A stretch of DNA of 34,993 nucleotides from Clostridia bacterium (GCA_027420455.1 DAIBJA010000059.1:1-34993), one strand, 5' to 3'. Counted from the stretch's first letter, positions 1-11,100 are shown. Program-made: numbers and translations. Notes: generated by a model from the letters alone, not told the origin.

Positions 1-3000
1 GCGCAGACGGGCGACGTGGTGCTGTTCGGCGGGTACAACGGCGGCGGCTCCTTGTCCGACACCTGGACGTGGAATGGGACAACGTGGACGCAGCAGAGCC
101 CCGCGACGAGCCCGCCGGGGAGATACGCCAGCATGATGGCGTACGACGCTCAGACGGGCTATGTGGTGCTGTTCGGCGGAGTCGGCAGCGGCTTGTTGGC
201 GGACACCTGGACGTGGAACGGCACGACGTGGACGCAGCAGAACCCCACGACGGGCCCGTCGGCTCGGTTTGCGCCCGCGCTGGCGTATGACGCCCAGACC
301 AATGATGTTGTGCTCTTCGGCGGAGGGGACTACAACAACGCCTCGTCGGACACCTGGACGTACGGGCCCCCTGCTCCGCCCACCGTGACGGGCCTCAGCC
401 CGACATCCGGCTCTTCGACCGGCGGCACGAGCGTGGTGATCACGGGCACGGGCTTCACCGGCGCCACGGCGGTGGACTTCGGCGGTGCGGCGGCGACGGG
501 ATACACCGTGGACTCGGCGACGGAGATCACGGCGACTGCGCCCGCCGGCTCGGGCACCGTGGACGTGGCCGTGACGACGGCGAGCGGCACGAGCGCCGCC
601 TCAAGCGCGGACAAGTACACCTTCTTCGGCCCGCCGAGCGCCGCGCACTCTGAGGTCAGCGCGTCGCCAACCTCGGTGGTCGCCGACGGCACCTCGACCG
701 CGACGGTGACGGTGACGGTCCAGGACGCGAGCGGCAATGCCGTATCGGGCGTGAGCGTCAGTCTGGCCGGCAGCTCGGGCAGCCACTCCACCATCACCGC
801 GGTGGACGCCACTACGAACGCGAGCGGTGTCGCCACCTTCACGGTCAAGGACTCCACACCGGAGACGGTGACCTACGCAGCGACCGCAGGGACGACGGCC
901 ATCACCCAGACGGCGCAAGTGACCTTCACGCGCCTCGTAACATGGACGCAGCAGAGCCCGACCGCGACACCCCCGGCGAGACTGGGGGGCATGATGGCGT
1001 ACGACGCGCAGACGGGCGACGTGGTGCTGTTCGGCGGTTACACGGGAAGCGGCTATTTGTCCGACACCTGGGCATGGAACGGAACGACCTGGACCCAGCA
1101 GCACCCCGCGACCAGCCCATCTGCGAGATATGTCGGCATGATGGCGTATGACGCCCAGACGGGCGACGTGGTGCTGTTCGGCGGGAGCACCGGCGGCAGC
1201 GCCCTCTCCGACACCTGGACCTGGAACGGGACGACGTGGACGCAGCTGCACCCCGCGACGAGCCCGCCGGCGACATCGGCAGGCGTGATGGCGTACGACG
1301 CCCAGACGGGCAATGTAGTGCTCTTCGGCGGGTACACGGGAAGCGGCTACTTGTCCGACACCTGGACATGGAACGGCACGACCTGGACCCGGCAGAGCCC
1401 CGCGACGAGCCCGCCGGGGAGGGCGGACAGCGCGATGGCGTACGATGCCCTGACGGGCGATCTGGTGCTGTTCGGCGGGTACAACGGCGGCGGCTCCTTG
1501 TCCGACACCTGGACGTGGAATGGGACAACGTGGACGCAGCAGAGCCCCGCGACGAGCCCGCCGGGGAGATTCGACAGCATGATGGCGTACGACGCTCAGA
1601 CAGGCTATGTGGTGCTGTTCGGCGGATACGGCAGCGGCTTGTTGGCGGACACCTGGACGTGGAACGGCACGACGTGGACGCAGCAGAACCCCACGACGGG
1701 CCCGTCGGCCCGGTATTCGCTCGCGCTGGCGTATGACGCCCAGACCAATGATGTTGTGCTCTTCGGCGGAGGGGACGTGAACGGCAACGCCTCGTCGGAC
1801 ACCTGGACGTATGGTCCGATCGGCGCTCCTACCAGTCTGACGGCAAGCGCTTCTCCTTCGAACGTCACTGCCGGCGGCACCGCGACCTTGACGGCGACGG
1901 TCAAGGACAGCAGCGGAAACCTCGTGCCGAGCGCCACGGTGGACTTCGCCACCACGCTAGGCTCGCTCTCGGCAGCATCAGCAACTACCGATGCCAACGG
2001 CGTCGCCACGGTCACCCTGACGTCCTCGACGCCTGGATCCGCCACGGTGACTGCGACCGTCGACGGCACCTCCGTATCCGGGGACGTGACGGTGCAGTTC
2101 GCGGCCCCGGCGCAGATACCGTCGAGTGCTACGGGGTCGGGGACGGTCACGAAGACGCTCCCGGCCAGTGGCGGGACGATCTCCACGTCGGACAACTCCT
2201 TGACGCTGCAGGCGCCGTCGGGCGCGTTCGCGCAAGGCGTCACCGTGACGGCGACCGAGCTCTTCGCCAGTCAGGCTCCTGCGCCGCCAGAGGGCGACAG
2301 CACCGCCGTCGTCTGGAGCTTCGACACGGGCGGGGTGGAGCCGTCCAAGCCGCTGACGCTGACCTTCACCTACGACCCGTCGACGCTCAACGGCTCGGAG
2401 CCCCAGAAGCTCGGCGTCTACCTCTACAACGAGACCACCAGGAAGTGGCAGTGGGTCGGAGGCACGGTGAATACGACGAACCACACCATCACCGTGACGG
2501 TCGACCACCTGAGCGTCTACGGGGCCTTCGTCAACACCACGACCTTCAACGACCTCTCCGGCTACGCCTGGGCCACGCCCGCGATCGACAAACTGCTCGG
2601 CGCGGACATGATCCAAGGGTTGTCGGCGGGCGTCTTCGACCCTGCAGGGAACGTGACCCGCGCCGAGTTCGCGAAGCTCCTGGTGGAGGCGCTCGGCCTA
2701 CCGGTCGACGCGACCTCGACCGCCTTCACGGACGTGCCTTCCTCCGCCTGGTACGCACCCTATGTCGCCGCTGCTCAGGGCGCCGGACTGGTGAAGGGGC
2801 AAACCGCCACCCGCTTCGACCCCAGTGCCGCGATCAGCCGGCAGCAGATGGCGGCCATGCTGGCGCGCGCCTTGACGTTAGCCGGGGTGAGCGTACAGAC
2901 CCGCACCTACAGCTTCAAGGACAGCGCGCAGATCAGCCCGTCCCTCCTCGGGGACATCGCGACGGTCGTGTCCGCGGGCCTGATCGCCGGGTTCCCCGAC

Positions 3001-3087
3001 GGCACCCTGCGGCCCACTGGGGTTGCCTCCCGTGCCGAGGCCGCGGTCATGCTGGCTCGCTTCCTGCAGGCGATCGGCAAGGCGTAG
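1..3087 (+). CDS. Kelch-like/Ig-like SLH surface protein (5' end outside window)
   Basis: The frame is open from base 1, so the true start and signal peptide lie upstream; about 1028 residues are visible. Domains in order by nucleotide: kelch-like repeats of 48-49 residues built on 'MAYDAQTG..VVLFGG' and 'DTWTWNGTTWTQ' (1-363, two full copies and a partial one); an IPT/TIG Ig-like domain (about 364-630); a Big_1/invasin-type Ig domain (about 631-930); six more kelch-like repeats (about 938-1812); a second Big_1 domain (about 1825-2110); a ZU5-like segment (about 2125-2540); and three SLH motifs (about 2548-3080). The SLH triplet normally binds secondary cell-wall polymer, so this is an exported cell-wall-anchored protein; kelch and Ig modules suggest adhesion or matrix binding (inference). 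It ends ahead of a perfect hairpin and faces a convergent gene. The ligand is unknown. Domain calls come from motif reading only. Confidence 0.85.
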   Translation, partial: AQTGDVVLFGGYNGGGSLSDTWTWNGTTWTQQSPATSPPGRYASMMAYDAQTGYVVLFGGVGSGLLADTWTWNGTTWTQQNPTTGPSARFAPALAYDAQTNDVVLFGGGDYNNASSDTWTYGPPAPPTVTGLSPTSGSSTGGTSVVITGTGFTGATAVDFGGAAATGYTVDSATEITATAPAGSGTVDVAVTTASGTSAASSADKYTFFGPPSAAHSEVSASPTSVVADGTSTATVTVTVQDASGNAVSGVSVSLAGSSGSHSTITAVDATTNASGVATFTVKDSTPETVTYAATAGTTAITQTAQVTFTRLVTWTQQSPTATPPARLGGMMAYDAQTGDVVLFGGYTGSGYLSDTWAWNGTTWTQQHPATSPSARYVGMMAYDAQTGDVVLFGGSTGGSALSDTWTWNGTTWTQLHPATSPPATSAGVMAYDAQTGNVVLFGGYTGSGYLSDTWTWNGTTWTRQSPATSPPGRADSAMAYDALTGDLVLFGGYNGGGSLSDTWTWNGTTWTQQSPATSPPGRFDSMMAYDAQTGYVVLFGGYGSGLLADTWTWNGTTWTQQNPTTGPSARYSLALAYDAQTNDVVLFGGGDVNGNASSDTWTYGPIGAPTSLTASASPSNVTAGGTATLTATVKDSSGNLVPSATVDFATTLGSLSAASATTDANGVATVTLTSSTPGSATVTATVDGTSVSGDVTVQFAAPAQIPSSATGSGTVTKTLPASGGTISTSDNSLTLQAPSGAFAQGVTVTATELFASQAPAPPEGDSTAVVWSFDTGGVEPSKPLTLTFTYDPSTLNGSEPQKLGVYLYNETTRKWQWVGGTVNTTNHTITVTVDHLSVYGAFVNTTTFNDLSGYAWATPAIDKLLGADMIQGLSAGVFDPAGNVTRAEFAKLLVEALGLPVDATSTAFTDVPSSAWYAPYVAAAQGAGLVKGQTATRFDPSAAISRQQMAAMLARALTLAGVSVQTRTYSFKDSAQISPSLLGDIATVVSAGLIAGFPDGTLRPTGVASRAEAAVMLARFLQAIGKA
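19..360 (+). repeat. Intragenic duplication, copy 1
   Basis: About 342 bp covering roughly two and a third kelch-like repeats is nearly identical to 1465-1809. The copies differ by scattered substitutions and one inserted codon (near 330 versus 1777). The reading frame is kept. Confidence 0.85.
1465..1809 (+). repeat. Intragenic duplication, copy 2
   Basis: Second copy of the segment at 19-360, at an offset of 1446 bp that rises to 1449 after the extra codon. The identity at DNA level, including third codon positions, implies recent duplication or gene conversion rather than protein-level convergence. Confidence 0.85.
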
Positions 3088-3183
3088 GATCAGACCCTGG
3101 GGCCCACCTCCGGCGGTGGCCTGGCGTGCGCTGCGAACCCAGGCGAGTGTGTCGCCTCAGGTTGCCATAAGTCAGCTCGGTCA

Positions 3184-3211
3184 GGGAGAGCGCCGAAGTT
3201 GGCGCTCTCCC
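3184..3211. terminator. Perfect hairpin between convergent genes
   Basis: An 11-bp perfect stem (GGGAGAGCGCC / GGCGCTCTCCC) with a 6-nt loop lies between the stop of the SLH protein (3087) and the end of the minus-strand gene (3234). No T-tract follows on either strand, so it may be a bidirectional or Rho-assisted terminator. Confidence 0.55.
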
Positions 3212-3233
3212 TCCGTGCGCTTATGTACTTCGG

Positions 3234-4046
3234 TCAATCCGCGTCCTCGTGTCCGTCCGACGCGCCGGGCGAGGACTGTGCTTCCAGCTCGGTTAGCAGC
3301 TGCATGCAGACGCCCAAGATGCCCGAAGCCTTCTCGACCGCCTGCCGAGCCTGTTCTGCGGTGTGCCGTTCGCCAGGGACCCCGCCTGGCCAAGCGTCTG
3401 GGTACCTGGTGGAAATGTAGAAGGAATCGAGCAGCGTGGCGTCCTGCATGGCGATCAAGTCCCTCAGAGCTTGAGAGGATTGGAGGTTGCCCATGATGTC
3501 GTGAGACCTCTTGTAATCGCCCGCCTCGGCGATGGAAAGCGACTCTGTCGCCTTTTCGGCAGCCTGCTGGCTAAAAATACAGGCGGCGTACGGATGGGTT
3601 GCAACGTTATCCACTGCAGTTTGCAGGTCTAGGGCTGCCTGCGCAAGCCAGCGTTTGGCCTCATCGAGGTCGCTCGTACAAGACACACCTTTACCTGACA
3701 TCTCACTGCTGACGAAGTGGCGCGTGGCGCAGAGTTCATCCCATTCTTCAGGGGTGTAGATCAGGAGATCTGTTCGCACCACGGGTTGCAACTCAGCCAG
3801 CGCCCGTGCTGTGCGGATGTGGAAAGGCACTCCCCGAGCGGCCTCGGAGATGGCGACGAGATCCAGGTCGCTGCTGAAAGAATCCCGTCCCTGGGCGACG
3901 GACCCGAACAGGATGACCTTTGAGGCTCCGCGTTGCGAGAGAGCGACGGCGAGTCTCTCGGCTTCGCGCCGATGCGCCGCACGGGCAGCCGCGAGTCTGT
4001 GGCGGTATGACCGCACCACAGGATCCAAAGGGCTGCTCGAGGTCAC
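3234..4046 (-). CDS. Fused MNT nucleotidyltransferase-HEPN protein
   Basis: About 270 residues. I choose the GTG at 4046-4044 because GGGAGGG lies 6 nt upstream (complement of 4053-4059); a TTG ten codons further upstream has no such site. Residues about 38-95 form a minimal nucleotidyltransferase with the exact GS-x10-D-x-D signature (G48, S49, D60, D62) and a third Asp in 'RTDLLIY' (D93), so the polymerase-beta-type active site looks intact. Residues about 127-255 are a HEPN helical domain with 'QQAAEKATESL' and 'KRSHDI', resembling the COG1895 type. The canonical R-x4-6-H RNase motif is not evident. MNT and HEPN proteins usually form two-gene toxin-antitoxin pairs in which MNT modifies and silences HEPN; here both are in one chain. 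The role as a toxin, an antitoxin or a nucleotide transferase acting on another target is inference. The gene is monocistronic and convergent with the SLH gene. Confidence 0.8.
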   Translation of the reverse strand: MTSSSPLDPVVRSYRHRLAAARAAHRREAERLAVALSQRGASKVILFGSVAQGRDSFSSDLDLVAISEAARGVPFHIRTARALAELQPVVRTDLLIYTPEEWDELCATRHFVSSEMSGKGVSCTSDLDEAKRWLAQAALDLQTAVDNVATHPYAACIFSQQAAEKATESLSIAEAGDYKRSHDIMGNLQSSQALRDLIAMQDATLLDSFYISTRYPDAWPGGVPGERHTAEQARQAVEKASGILGVCMQLLTELEAQSSPGASDGHEDAD

Positions 4047-4825
4047 TGCGATCCCTCCCGATCCTAGTTGTACCAATTACACTCCGTCGTCACAGGGGTC
4101 AGCATGCGCGCGGCATACGTCCGTACCGCGGCATGCCTGCACGGCAAAACAGCGGGACAACGGACATCGGAGTAGCGTCGGCGGCCGGCCGACACGCTGA
4201 TGCCATGGGGTCAGAAGGGGCGGGCACCTGGTCTCAAACTCCGAGGCGCCATTCGAGTGACCGATGAGATGCGGAGGCATCGCGTGAGCCGACGGGTGGC
4301 CGATACGCGGCCCGTGCGATCTGGCGGACGCGAGTTCTTGTGTCACATTCGCAAGCAGCGGCACACCAGCGGCAGGGGTCTTGGTAGCTTATGGCCTTGG
4401 TTCCGGCGCGATAGGCGTCGAGAGTGCCGCGCCAGCCGAGGGAGCCCAGTGCGTGCCCAGGTTCATCGGCGCTCTGGTGCGTAGAAACGCGCGGTCGCCC
4501 GCGTCCGCCACTTGCGCCGACGACGTCCGCACGCCAGCCTTCCTGGAGAGGAAGGCGAAGTGCTCCGATCTGGCCACCCAGAGGTATGCGAGCAGGTCGG
4601 CGAGGTCGAAGAAAACCGCCCGCAGCCGGTGCTTGGGGATCAGAGCCGCCCGTAATCCACGCCCACGCCCGCTCGGCCCGAACAGGGGAGAGACACCCAC
4701 CATTGCGGGTCCCAGCCGTCGGCGCGTGGTTCCCTGCGTCCTCGGGCCCAGCGCCGCGCCATAGGCTCACGCGGTGAGGTTATCCGTTCACGGCTCGCTG
4801 CGGGAGAACATTACGCCTGTACCAC
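4047..4825. other. Intergenic region, no supported gene
   Basis: About 780 bp. Several overlapping open frames exist on both strands (for example 4234-4770 and 4389-4703, minus), but all are Arg/Pro/Ala-rich, mutually overlapping, and without a ribosome binding site or a recognisable domain. It may hold a decayed gene or the promoter of the downstream leader; I see nothing specific. Confidence 0.5.
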
Positions 4826-4859
4826 GGCTCCGGGAAAATCCCCCGGGGCCAAAGTTTTT
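4826..4859 (+). terminator. Terminator-like hairpin with T5 tract
   Basis: GGCTCCGGG (4826-4834) pairs with CCCGGGGCC (4842-4850), 9 bp with one G-U, followed within 4 nt by TTTTT (4855-4859). No plus-strand gene ends here, so it either ends an unseen short transcript or is the first of two attenuator-like hairpins upstream of the giant adhesin gene. Confidence 0.5.
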
Positions 4860-5030
4860 GTTGGCCAAGTCCTGGCCGACATCACCGCCCACTGCTCCGC
4901 ATACATGTGGGATCGCCGGCACTATGCCAATGGCAGCGCACGGGAGGTGGGCGTGGCCGAAGCTTCGGCAAGGTCGGCGCGGCGTGCGGCGGCACTTCAA
5001 CGGTTCGGGCGCCCGCAACGGCAGATGCCA

Positions 5031-5147
5031 CCACGGGAGCCGAGATTCGATGACACGGGTTCCGGGCATCGAAGACGGGCTCGCGCGTGGCGACGGGGAC
5101 ATCGGAATATGGAGCCTACGGGAGGCCTTCTTTCCGCGGCTTTTTTG
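5031..5147 (+). ncRNA. Structured 5' leader with attenuator-like hairpin
   Basis: Nested pairing is visible: CCACG (5031-5035) with CGTGG (5086-5090); GAGCC (5037-5041) with GGCTC (5078-5082); and TTCGATG (5046-5052) with CATCGAA (5067-5073). About 20 nt downstream, AGCC plus CGGGA (5113-5123) pairs with TTCCG plus GGCT (5132-5141) and runs straight into TTTTT (5142-5146), an intrinsic-terminator geometry. The adhesin start codon is about 50 nt further on. This aptamer-then-terminator order is typical of transcription-attenuating riboswitches. I could not match it to a known class; the conserved CAAAG core of c-di-GMP-I riboswitches is absent. The function is inference. Confidence 0.4.
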
Positions 5148-5198
5148 TTTCGGCGTGCTTCGCCACGCCGCGCGAGTCGAGGAGGTCAGGAAGGAGCA

Positions 5199-8100
5199 GT
5201 GTCTAGGCAGCGGCTCCCGGTCGCCAAGAGAGTCCTCGGGGGTCTCTTGGGAGCTGTATTGACGGTGGCCAGCTTCGCAAGCGTGTTCACATTCGCGGCT
5301 CGCGCCCCCTCCGCGGCGGCGGCCGCGGCCAACGAGACGCGCGGCGGTTTCGTGGCGCAGCTCGGTCAGGCCCTATGCCTTGTCGCGGATACAGGCGCGG
5401 CCCAGAAGTACTCGGACGTATCGCCGGGCGATCCAAACTTCGGAGCGATCATGTCGGCGAGCGCGCAAGGTTGGATTTCGGGTTACCCGAACGGCACGTT
5501 CGAGCCCGACGGCACCCTGACGCGCGAGCAGATGGTCAAGGTCGAGGTCATCGCCCTTGGACTCGGGTCGCAGGCGGCAGCCTTGAGCGGTCAGGCGCCG
5601 GATTACAGCGACGCGACTTCCATCGGCCGCTGGGCTTGGGGTTTCGTCAACGAAGCGACGGCCATCGGCATCGTGCACGGCTTTGTGGACGGCAGCTTCG
5701 GGCCGACCGAAACGTTCACGACGTCCGAGGCGACCGACGCGCTCGGTGAGCTGACAGCCTACCTTGCGGCACATGACCAGCCGGTCGTGACCGCCGTGAC
5801 GCCGGGCAGCGGAGCTGCGGGCGGTACGGTGGCCGTGAGCGGCAGCGGCTTCTGCGGAGCGAGCGGCGTGGCCTTCGGGTCCCTGTCCGCTGCTTCGTTC
5901 GTCGTCCAATCGACGAGTTCCCTGACGGCGGTCGCGCCGAGCGGCAGCGGCACGGTCGATCTCACCGTGACGACGGCCAAGGGCACGAGCGCCAAGGGGA
6001 GCCCGGACCTGTTCTCCTACACCACACCGCCACCCCCGCCCCCTCCTCCCCCTCCACCTCCGCCACACATCACGAGCTACAGTGTGCAAGCCGTCGCAAG
6101 CCTGCAGGCCATCACGGTGCCCGCGGGTACCGCGATCGGATCACTGGCGTTGCCCACCACGGTCGGGGTGACGCTCAGCGGCGGCGCATCGCAGAACCTC
6201 GGCGTGACCTGGAACGGCGGGACCCCGGCGTATGACGGCAACGCCGCGGGTACCTACACCTTCACTGGGACCTTGACGCTGCCGTCCAACGTAACGAACC
6301 CGAGCAACCTGACGGCGGCGCAGAACGTCGTCGTGCAGGCGGGCCCGCCGGCCGCGGCGACGAGCAGCCTCACCGGACCTGCATCCGCGGTCACGGCGGG
6401 CGACAGCGCCACGTACACCCTGGTCCTGAAGGACCAGTACAGGAACCCCATCGCGGGGCTGGCCGGCCAAATCGCCCTGACACAGACGGGAGCCGGTTCT
6501 GGCGACGTCAGCTTCGGGGCGGTGACCGAAACCGCGACGAACGGCACCTACACCTTCACGGCCACCGACGATCTGGCGGAGACGTTCACCGTCCACGCGA
6601 CCGTGGCGGGTCTCTCGCTGGCCGCGTCGCCGGAAACGGTGACCCCCGCCGCGGCGAGCAAGCTCGTGATCGCGAGGGAGCCCTCCACGACCGCGGCCGG
6701 CGCCCTGACAACCCAACCCGTGGTCGACGTGACGGACCAGTACGGCAACGTGGCGGCCACGGATACCTCGACGGTGACGGCCGCACTGACGACTGGCGCG
6801 GGCAGCCTCGGTGGAACGACCGCGGCGACCGTGACGGCCGGCGTCGCCAGCTTCAAGAACCTCAGCATCGACACGGCGGCCCAGGGGGACGTCCTGACGT
6901 TCACGGACGGCAGCCTGACCCCGGCGGTCAGTCAGCCCTTCGACGTGAACCCGGGTGGCCCGTCGGCCAAGCACAGCACGCTCACCGGGCCTGCAGCCGC
7001 GGTTACGGCGGGCGACAGCGCCACGTACACCCTGGTGCTCGCAGACAGGCACGACAACCCGCTGACCGGACTTGCCGGCCAGATCACGCTCGGGCAGGCG
7101 GGCGCCGCCACGGGCGACGTCAGCTTCAGCAGCGTGACCGAGACATCGACCCCTGGCACCTATACCTTCACCGCGACCGACAACACGGCGGAGCACTTCA
7201 CGGTCTCGGCGACCGCGGAAGGCCTGACGCTCACGGCGGCGGAAGAGACCGTGGCGCCCGCCTCTGCGAGCAAGCTCGTGATCGCCGTAGAGCCCTCGAC
7301 GACCGCGGCCGGCGTCCTGACGACCCAGCCCGTGGTCGACGTGACGGACCAGTACGGCAACATCGTAACCACGGACGCCTCGACCGTGACGGCCTCCCTG
7401 ACCACAGGCCTCGGCAGGCTCGTGGGCACGGCCGCGCTGCAGGCGGCGTCCGGCGTTGCCACGTTCCAGAACCTCGAACTCGACCAGGCGGCCAAGGGCG
7501 ACGTCCTGACGTTCACCGATGGCAGCCTGGCCCAGGCGGTCAGTCAGCCGTTCGACGTCCTCCCTGGGGCCCCTTCGCTCACGTACAGCAGCCTCACGGG
7601 CCAGACCTCAGTCCCGGCGGGCGACACCATCACCTACACCCTGGTGCTGGCCGACCGCTACGACAACCCGATCACCGGCGTGGCCGCGCAGATCCAGCTG
7701 CAGGCCCAGGGCGCGCGCCCTGGTGACGTGCAGTTCAACGCCGTCGCCGAGATCGGCACGCCTGGCAGCTACGCGTTCACGGTGTCCGACACCAAGGCGG
7801 AGACCTTCACGGTCGCGGCGACCGTAGGGGGCACCACCGTCAAGGCGGCGCCTGAGACCGTGGTGGCGGCCGCGGCGTCCCAGCTGATAGTCGCGACGGA
7901 GCCTTCCACGACTGTGGACGGCGTTCTCACGACCCAGCCCGTGATCGACATCACGGACGTCTACGGCAACGTGGCGACCACGAACACGTCAACGGTGACA
8001 GCGACCTTGACCACCGGTCCAGGAACGGTGCAAGGGACGACCAGCGTGTCCGCCTCGGCGGGCGTTGTCACCTTCACGAACCTCGAAATCGACCAGGTGG

Positions 8101-11100
8101 GGAAGGGCGACGTCCTGACCTTCACCGACGGCCTCACCACGGTGCAAAGCAGGGCCTTCAACGTTCCGGTGGGACCGGCGTCACCAGCCGCGAGCATCCT
8201 GCGCGGCCCCGCCGCCGAAACCGCCGGCGTCAGCGCCAGCTACCAGCTCACGTTGGACGACGCTTACGGAAACCCGATCGCGAACCTCCCCGGCAGTGCC
8301 TTCACTCCGAGCGAGAGTGGCGTCGCGAACACCGCGGCCTTCAGCTACGGCGCCGTGACGGCGAACCCCGCTTCGCCTGGCACCTACACCTTCACGGTGA
8401 CGGACGACGCGGCGGGGACCTTCACGGTCTCGGTGGCCGTGCAGGGCGTCACGATCCAGGCGAACCCCGAGACAGTGACAGCGGCGGCGGCGAGCCAACT
8501 CGCGATCACCCAGGAGCCCTCGACATCCACGCCCGGCGTCTTGACGACCCAGCCCGTGGTGCAGGTCGAAGACCAGTACGGCAATGTGGTCACGACGGAT
8601 ACGTCCACGGTGACGGCGGCGTTGACGGCCGGTTCAGGCACGCTCGCAGGAACGACGAGCCTGGCTGCCGTGACAGGCGTCGTCACCTTCACGAACCTCG
8701 AAATCGACCAGGCGGGCAAGGGCGACGTCCTGACCTTCACGGATGGACCCAAAACAGCGGTCAGCGCGGCGTTCAACGTGCCGGTGGGCCCGCCTTCGCA
8801 GTCCACCAGCACCTTGCGTGGACCTTCCCAGGAGACCGCCGGCGCGAGCGCCAGCTACCAGCTTGTGCTGGCGGACCGCTACGGCAACCCGATCACGGGC
8901 CTCCTCAGCACCGCCTTTGGCCTGACCGAGACCGGCGTCGCGAACACCGCGGCGGTCAGCTACGGAAAGGTGACGGAGAACCCCAGCTCGCCAGGCACGT
9001 ACACCTTCACGGTGACGGACGATGCGGCGGCGACCTTCCAGGTCTCGGCGGCCGTGCAGGGTGTCACGATCCAGGCGGCCTCTGAGACGGTGACAGCGGC
9101 GGCGGCAAGCCGGCTCGTGATCACCCAAGAGCCCTCGACGACCGCGGCCGGCGTCCTGACGACCCAGCCCGTCGTGCAGGTCGAGGACCGCTACGGCAAC
9201 GTGGTGACAACCGACGCGTCCACGGTGACGGCCTCCCTGACGACCGGCCCCGGTACGCTCAAGGGGACTGTGAGCCTGGCGGCTGTGGCGGGCGTCGCCA
9301 CCTTCACGAACCTCGAAATCGACCAGATGGGGAAGGGCGACGTCCTGACCTTCACCGATGGTGCGCTGACCTCCGCGCCGAGCGCTCCGTTCAACGTCAA
9401 CCCGGGTGCTCCGTCACCGACGTTCAGCACCCTCACCGGACCGACAGCGCCGGTCATGGCGGGCGATGTCGCCACGTATACCCTGGTGCTCGAAGACCAG
9501 TACCAGAACCCGATCACCGGTCTCGCCGGCCAGGTCGCTCCGTTCCAGACGGGAGCCGGCGCGGGCGATGTCAGGTTCGGTGGCGCGGCGGAGACCTCGA
9601 CGCTAGGCACCTACACGTTCACGGCGACCGACAACACTGCGGAAAGCTTCACGGTTTCGGCGACCGCTGAAGGCCTGACGCTCCAGGCGGCCCCTGAGAC
9701 GGTGGCGCCGGCGGCGGCGAGTCGGCTCGTGATCACCCGGCAGCCCTCGACGACCGCGGCCGGCGTCCTGACGACCCAGCCCGTCGTGCAGGTGGAGGAC
9801 CGGTACGGCAACCTGATCACCACGGACGCATCCACGGTGACGGCCTCCCTGACGACCGGCCCCGGTACGCTCAAGGGGACCGTGAGCCTGGCGGCTGTGG
9901 CGGGCATCGCCACCTTCACGAACCTCGAAATCGACCAGGTGGGGCAGGGCGACGTCCTGACCTTCACCGATGGTGCGCTGACTCTCGCGCCAAGCGCTCC
10001 GTTCAACGTCAACCCGGGAGCTCCGTCACCGACGCTCAGCACCCTCACCGGGCCGACATCGCCGATCACGGCGGGCGATGTCGCCACCTACACCCTGGTT
10101 CTCGAAGACCAGTACAAGAACCCGATCACCGGCCTCGCCGGCCAGATCACCATGGCTCAGACCGGGGCCGGCGTGGGCAACGTCAGCTTCGGAGGCGTGG
10201 CGGAGACCTCGACGCTAGGCACCTACACCTTCACGGCGACCGACAACACGGCGGAAAGCTTCACGGTATCGGCGACGGCGGAAGGCGTGACGCTCAAGGC
10301 GGCCAAGGAAACGGTGGTGCCGGCGGCGGCGAGCCAGCTCCGGATCACCACGGAGCCTTCGACAACGGTGGCCGGCGTCCTCACGACCCAGCCCGTGGTC
10401 GAGGTGACGGACCAGTACGGCAACGTTGTCACAACGAACACGTCCATGGTCACGGCCGCTTTGACGACCGGGCCAGGCACCCTGGCCGGCACGACCTCGG
10501 TGAACGCCAAGGCCGGCGTCGCGACCTTCACGAACCTCGAGATCGACAAGGCGGCCCAGGGAGACGTCCTGACCTTCACGACTGGAACCCTGAGTTCCGC
10601 CAGCGCGCCGTTCAACGTCGCTGCGGGCGCGCCGTCGCCAACCTACAGCAGCCTTACGGGGCCGAACGGCGACGTGCAGGCGGGCGTAAGCGCGACCTAT
10701 ACGCTGGTGCTCGCAGACAAGTACGACAACCCGATCACAACGGGCGCGATCTCGCTCAGCGAGACCGGCGCCGCGCTCAGCAGCGATGTGCAGTTCGGGA
10801 GCATCTCCACCACCTCCGTCCTACAGCAGAACGCACCGATCACCTACGTATTCACGGTCACCGACGACAAGGCGGAGACGTTCACCGTCACGGCGACCGA
10901 GGGTGGCGTAGGCATCACGGCCAAGGCCGAGACGGTCGTGGCCGGACCGGCCGCGCAGATCTCCCTTGTCTCGCCGACGAGCGCTAACAGCCTCAAAGCC
11001 TTGGGGTCTGTCGACATCACCTTCAAGGTCACGGATACCTACGGCAACCCCGTCCAAGGAGCGACGGTAACGTTCGGCAAGACCGGCAGCCTAAAGGGGG

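Noticed and set aside
4234-4770. 178-codon minus-strand open frame (and 4389-4703 in another frame)
   Set aside because: Composition is typical of GC-rich non-coding DNA, the two frames overlap, and neither has a motif or ribosome binding site.
5114-5126. GCCTACGGGAGGC resembles a conserved 16S rRNA segment
   Set aside because: Only 13 bases match and the flanks are not rRNA; it is part of the terminator-like hairpin.
4905-5198. N-terminal extension of the giant adhesin to an ATG at 4905
   Set aside because: It would put a Arg-rich stretch before the signal peptide and run through the structured leader and a T5 tract; GTG 5199 is the better start.
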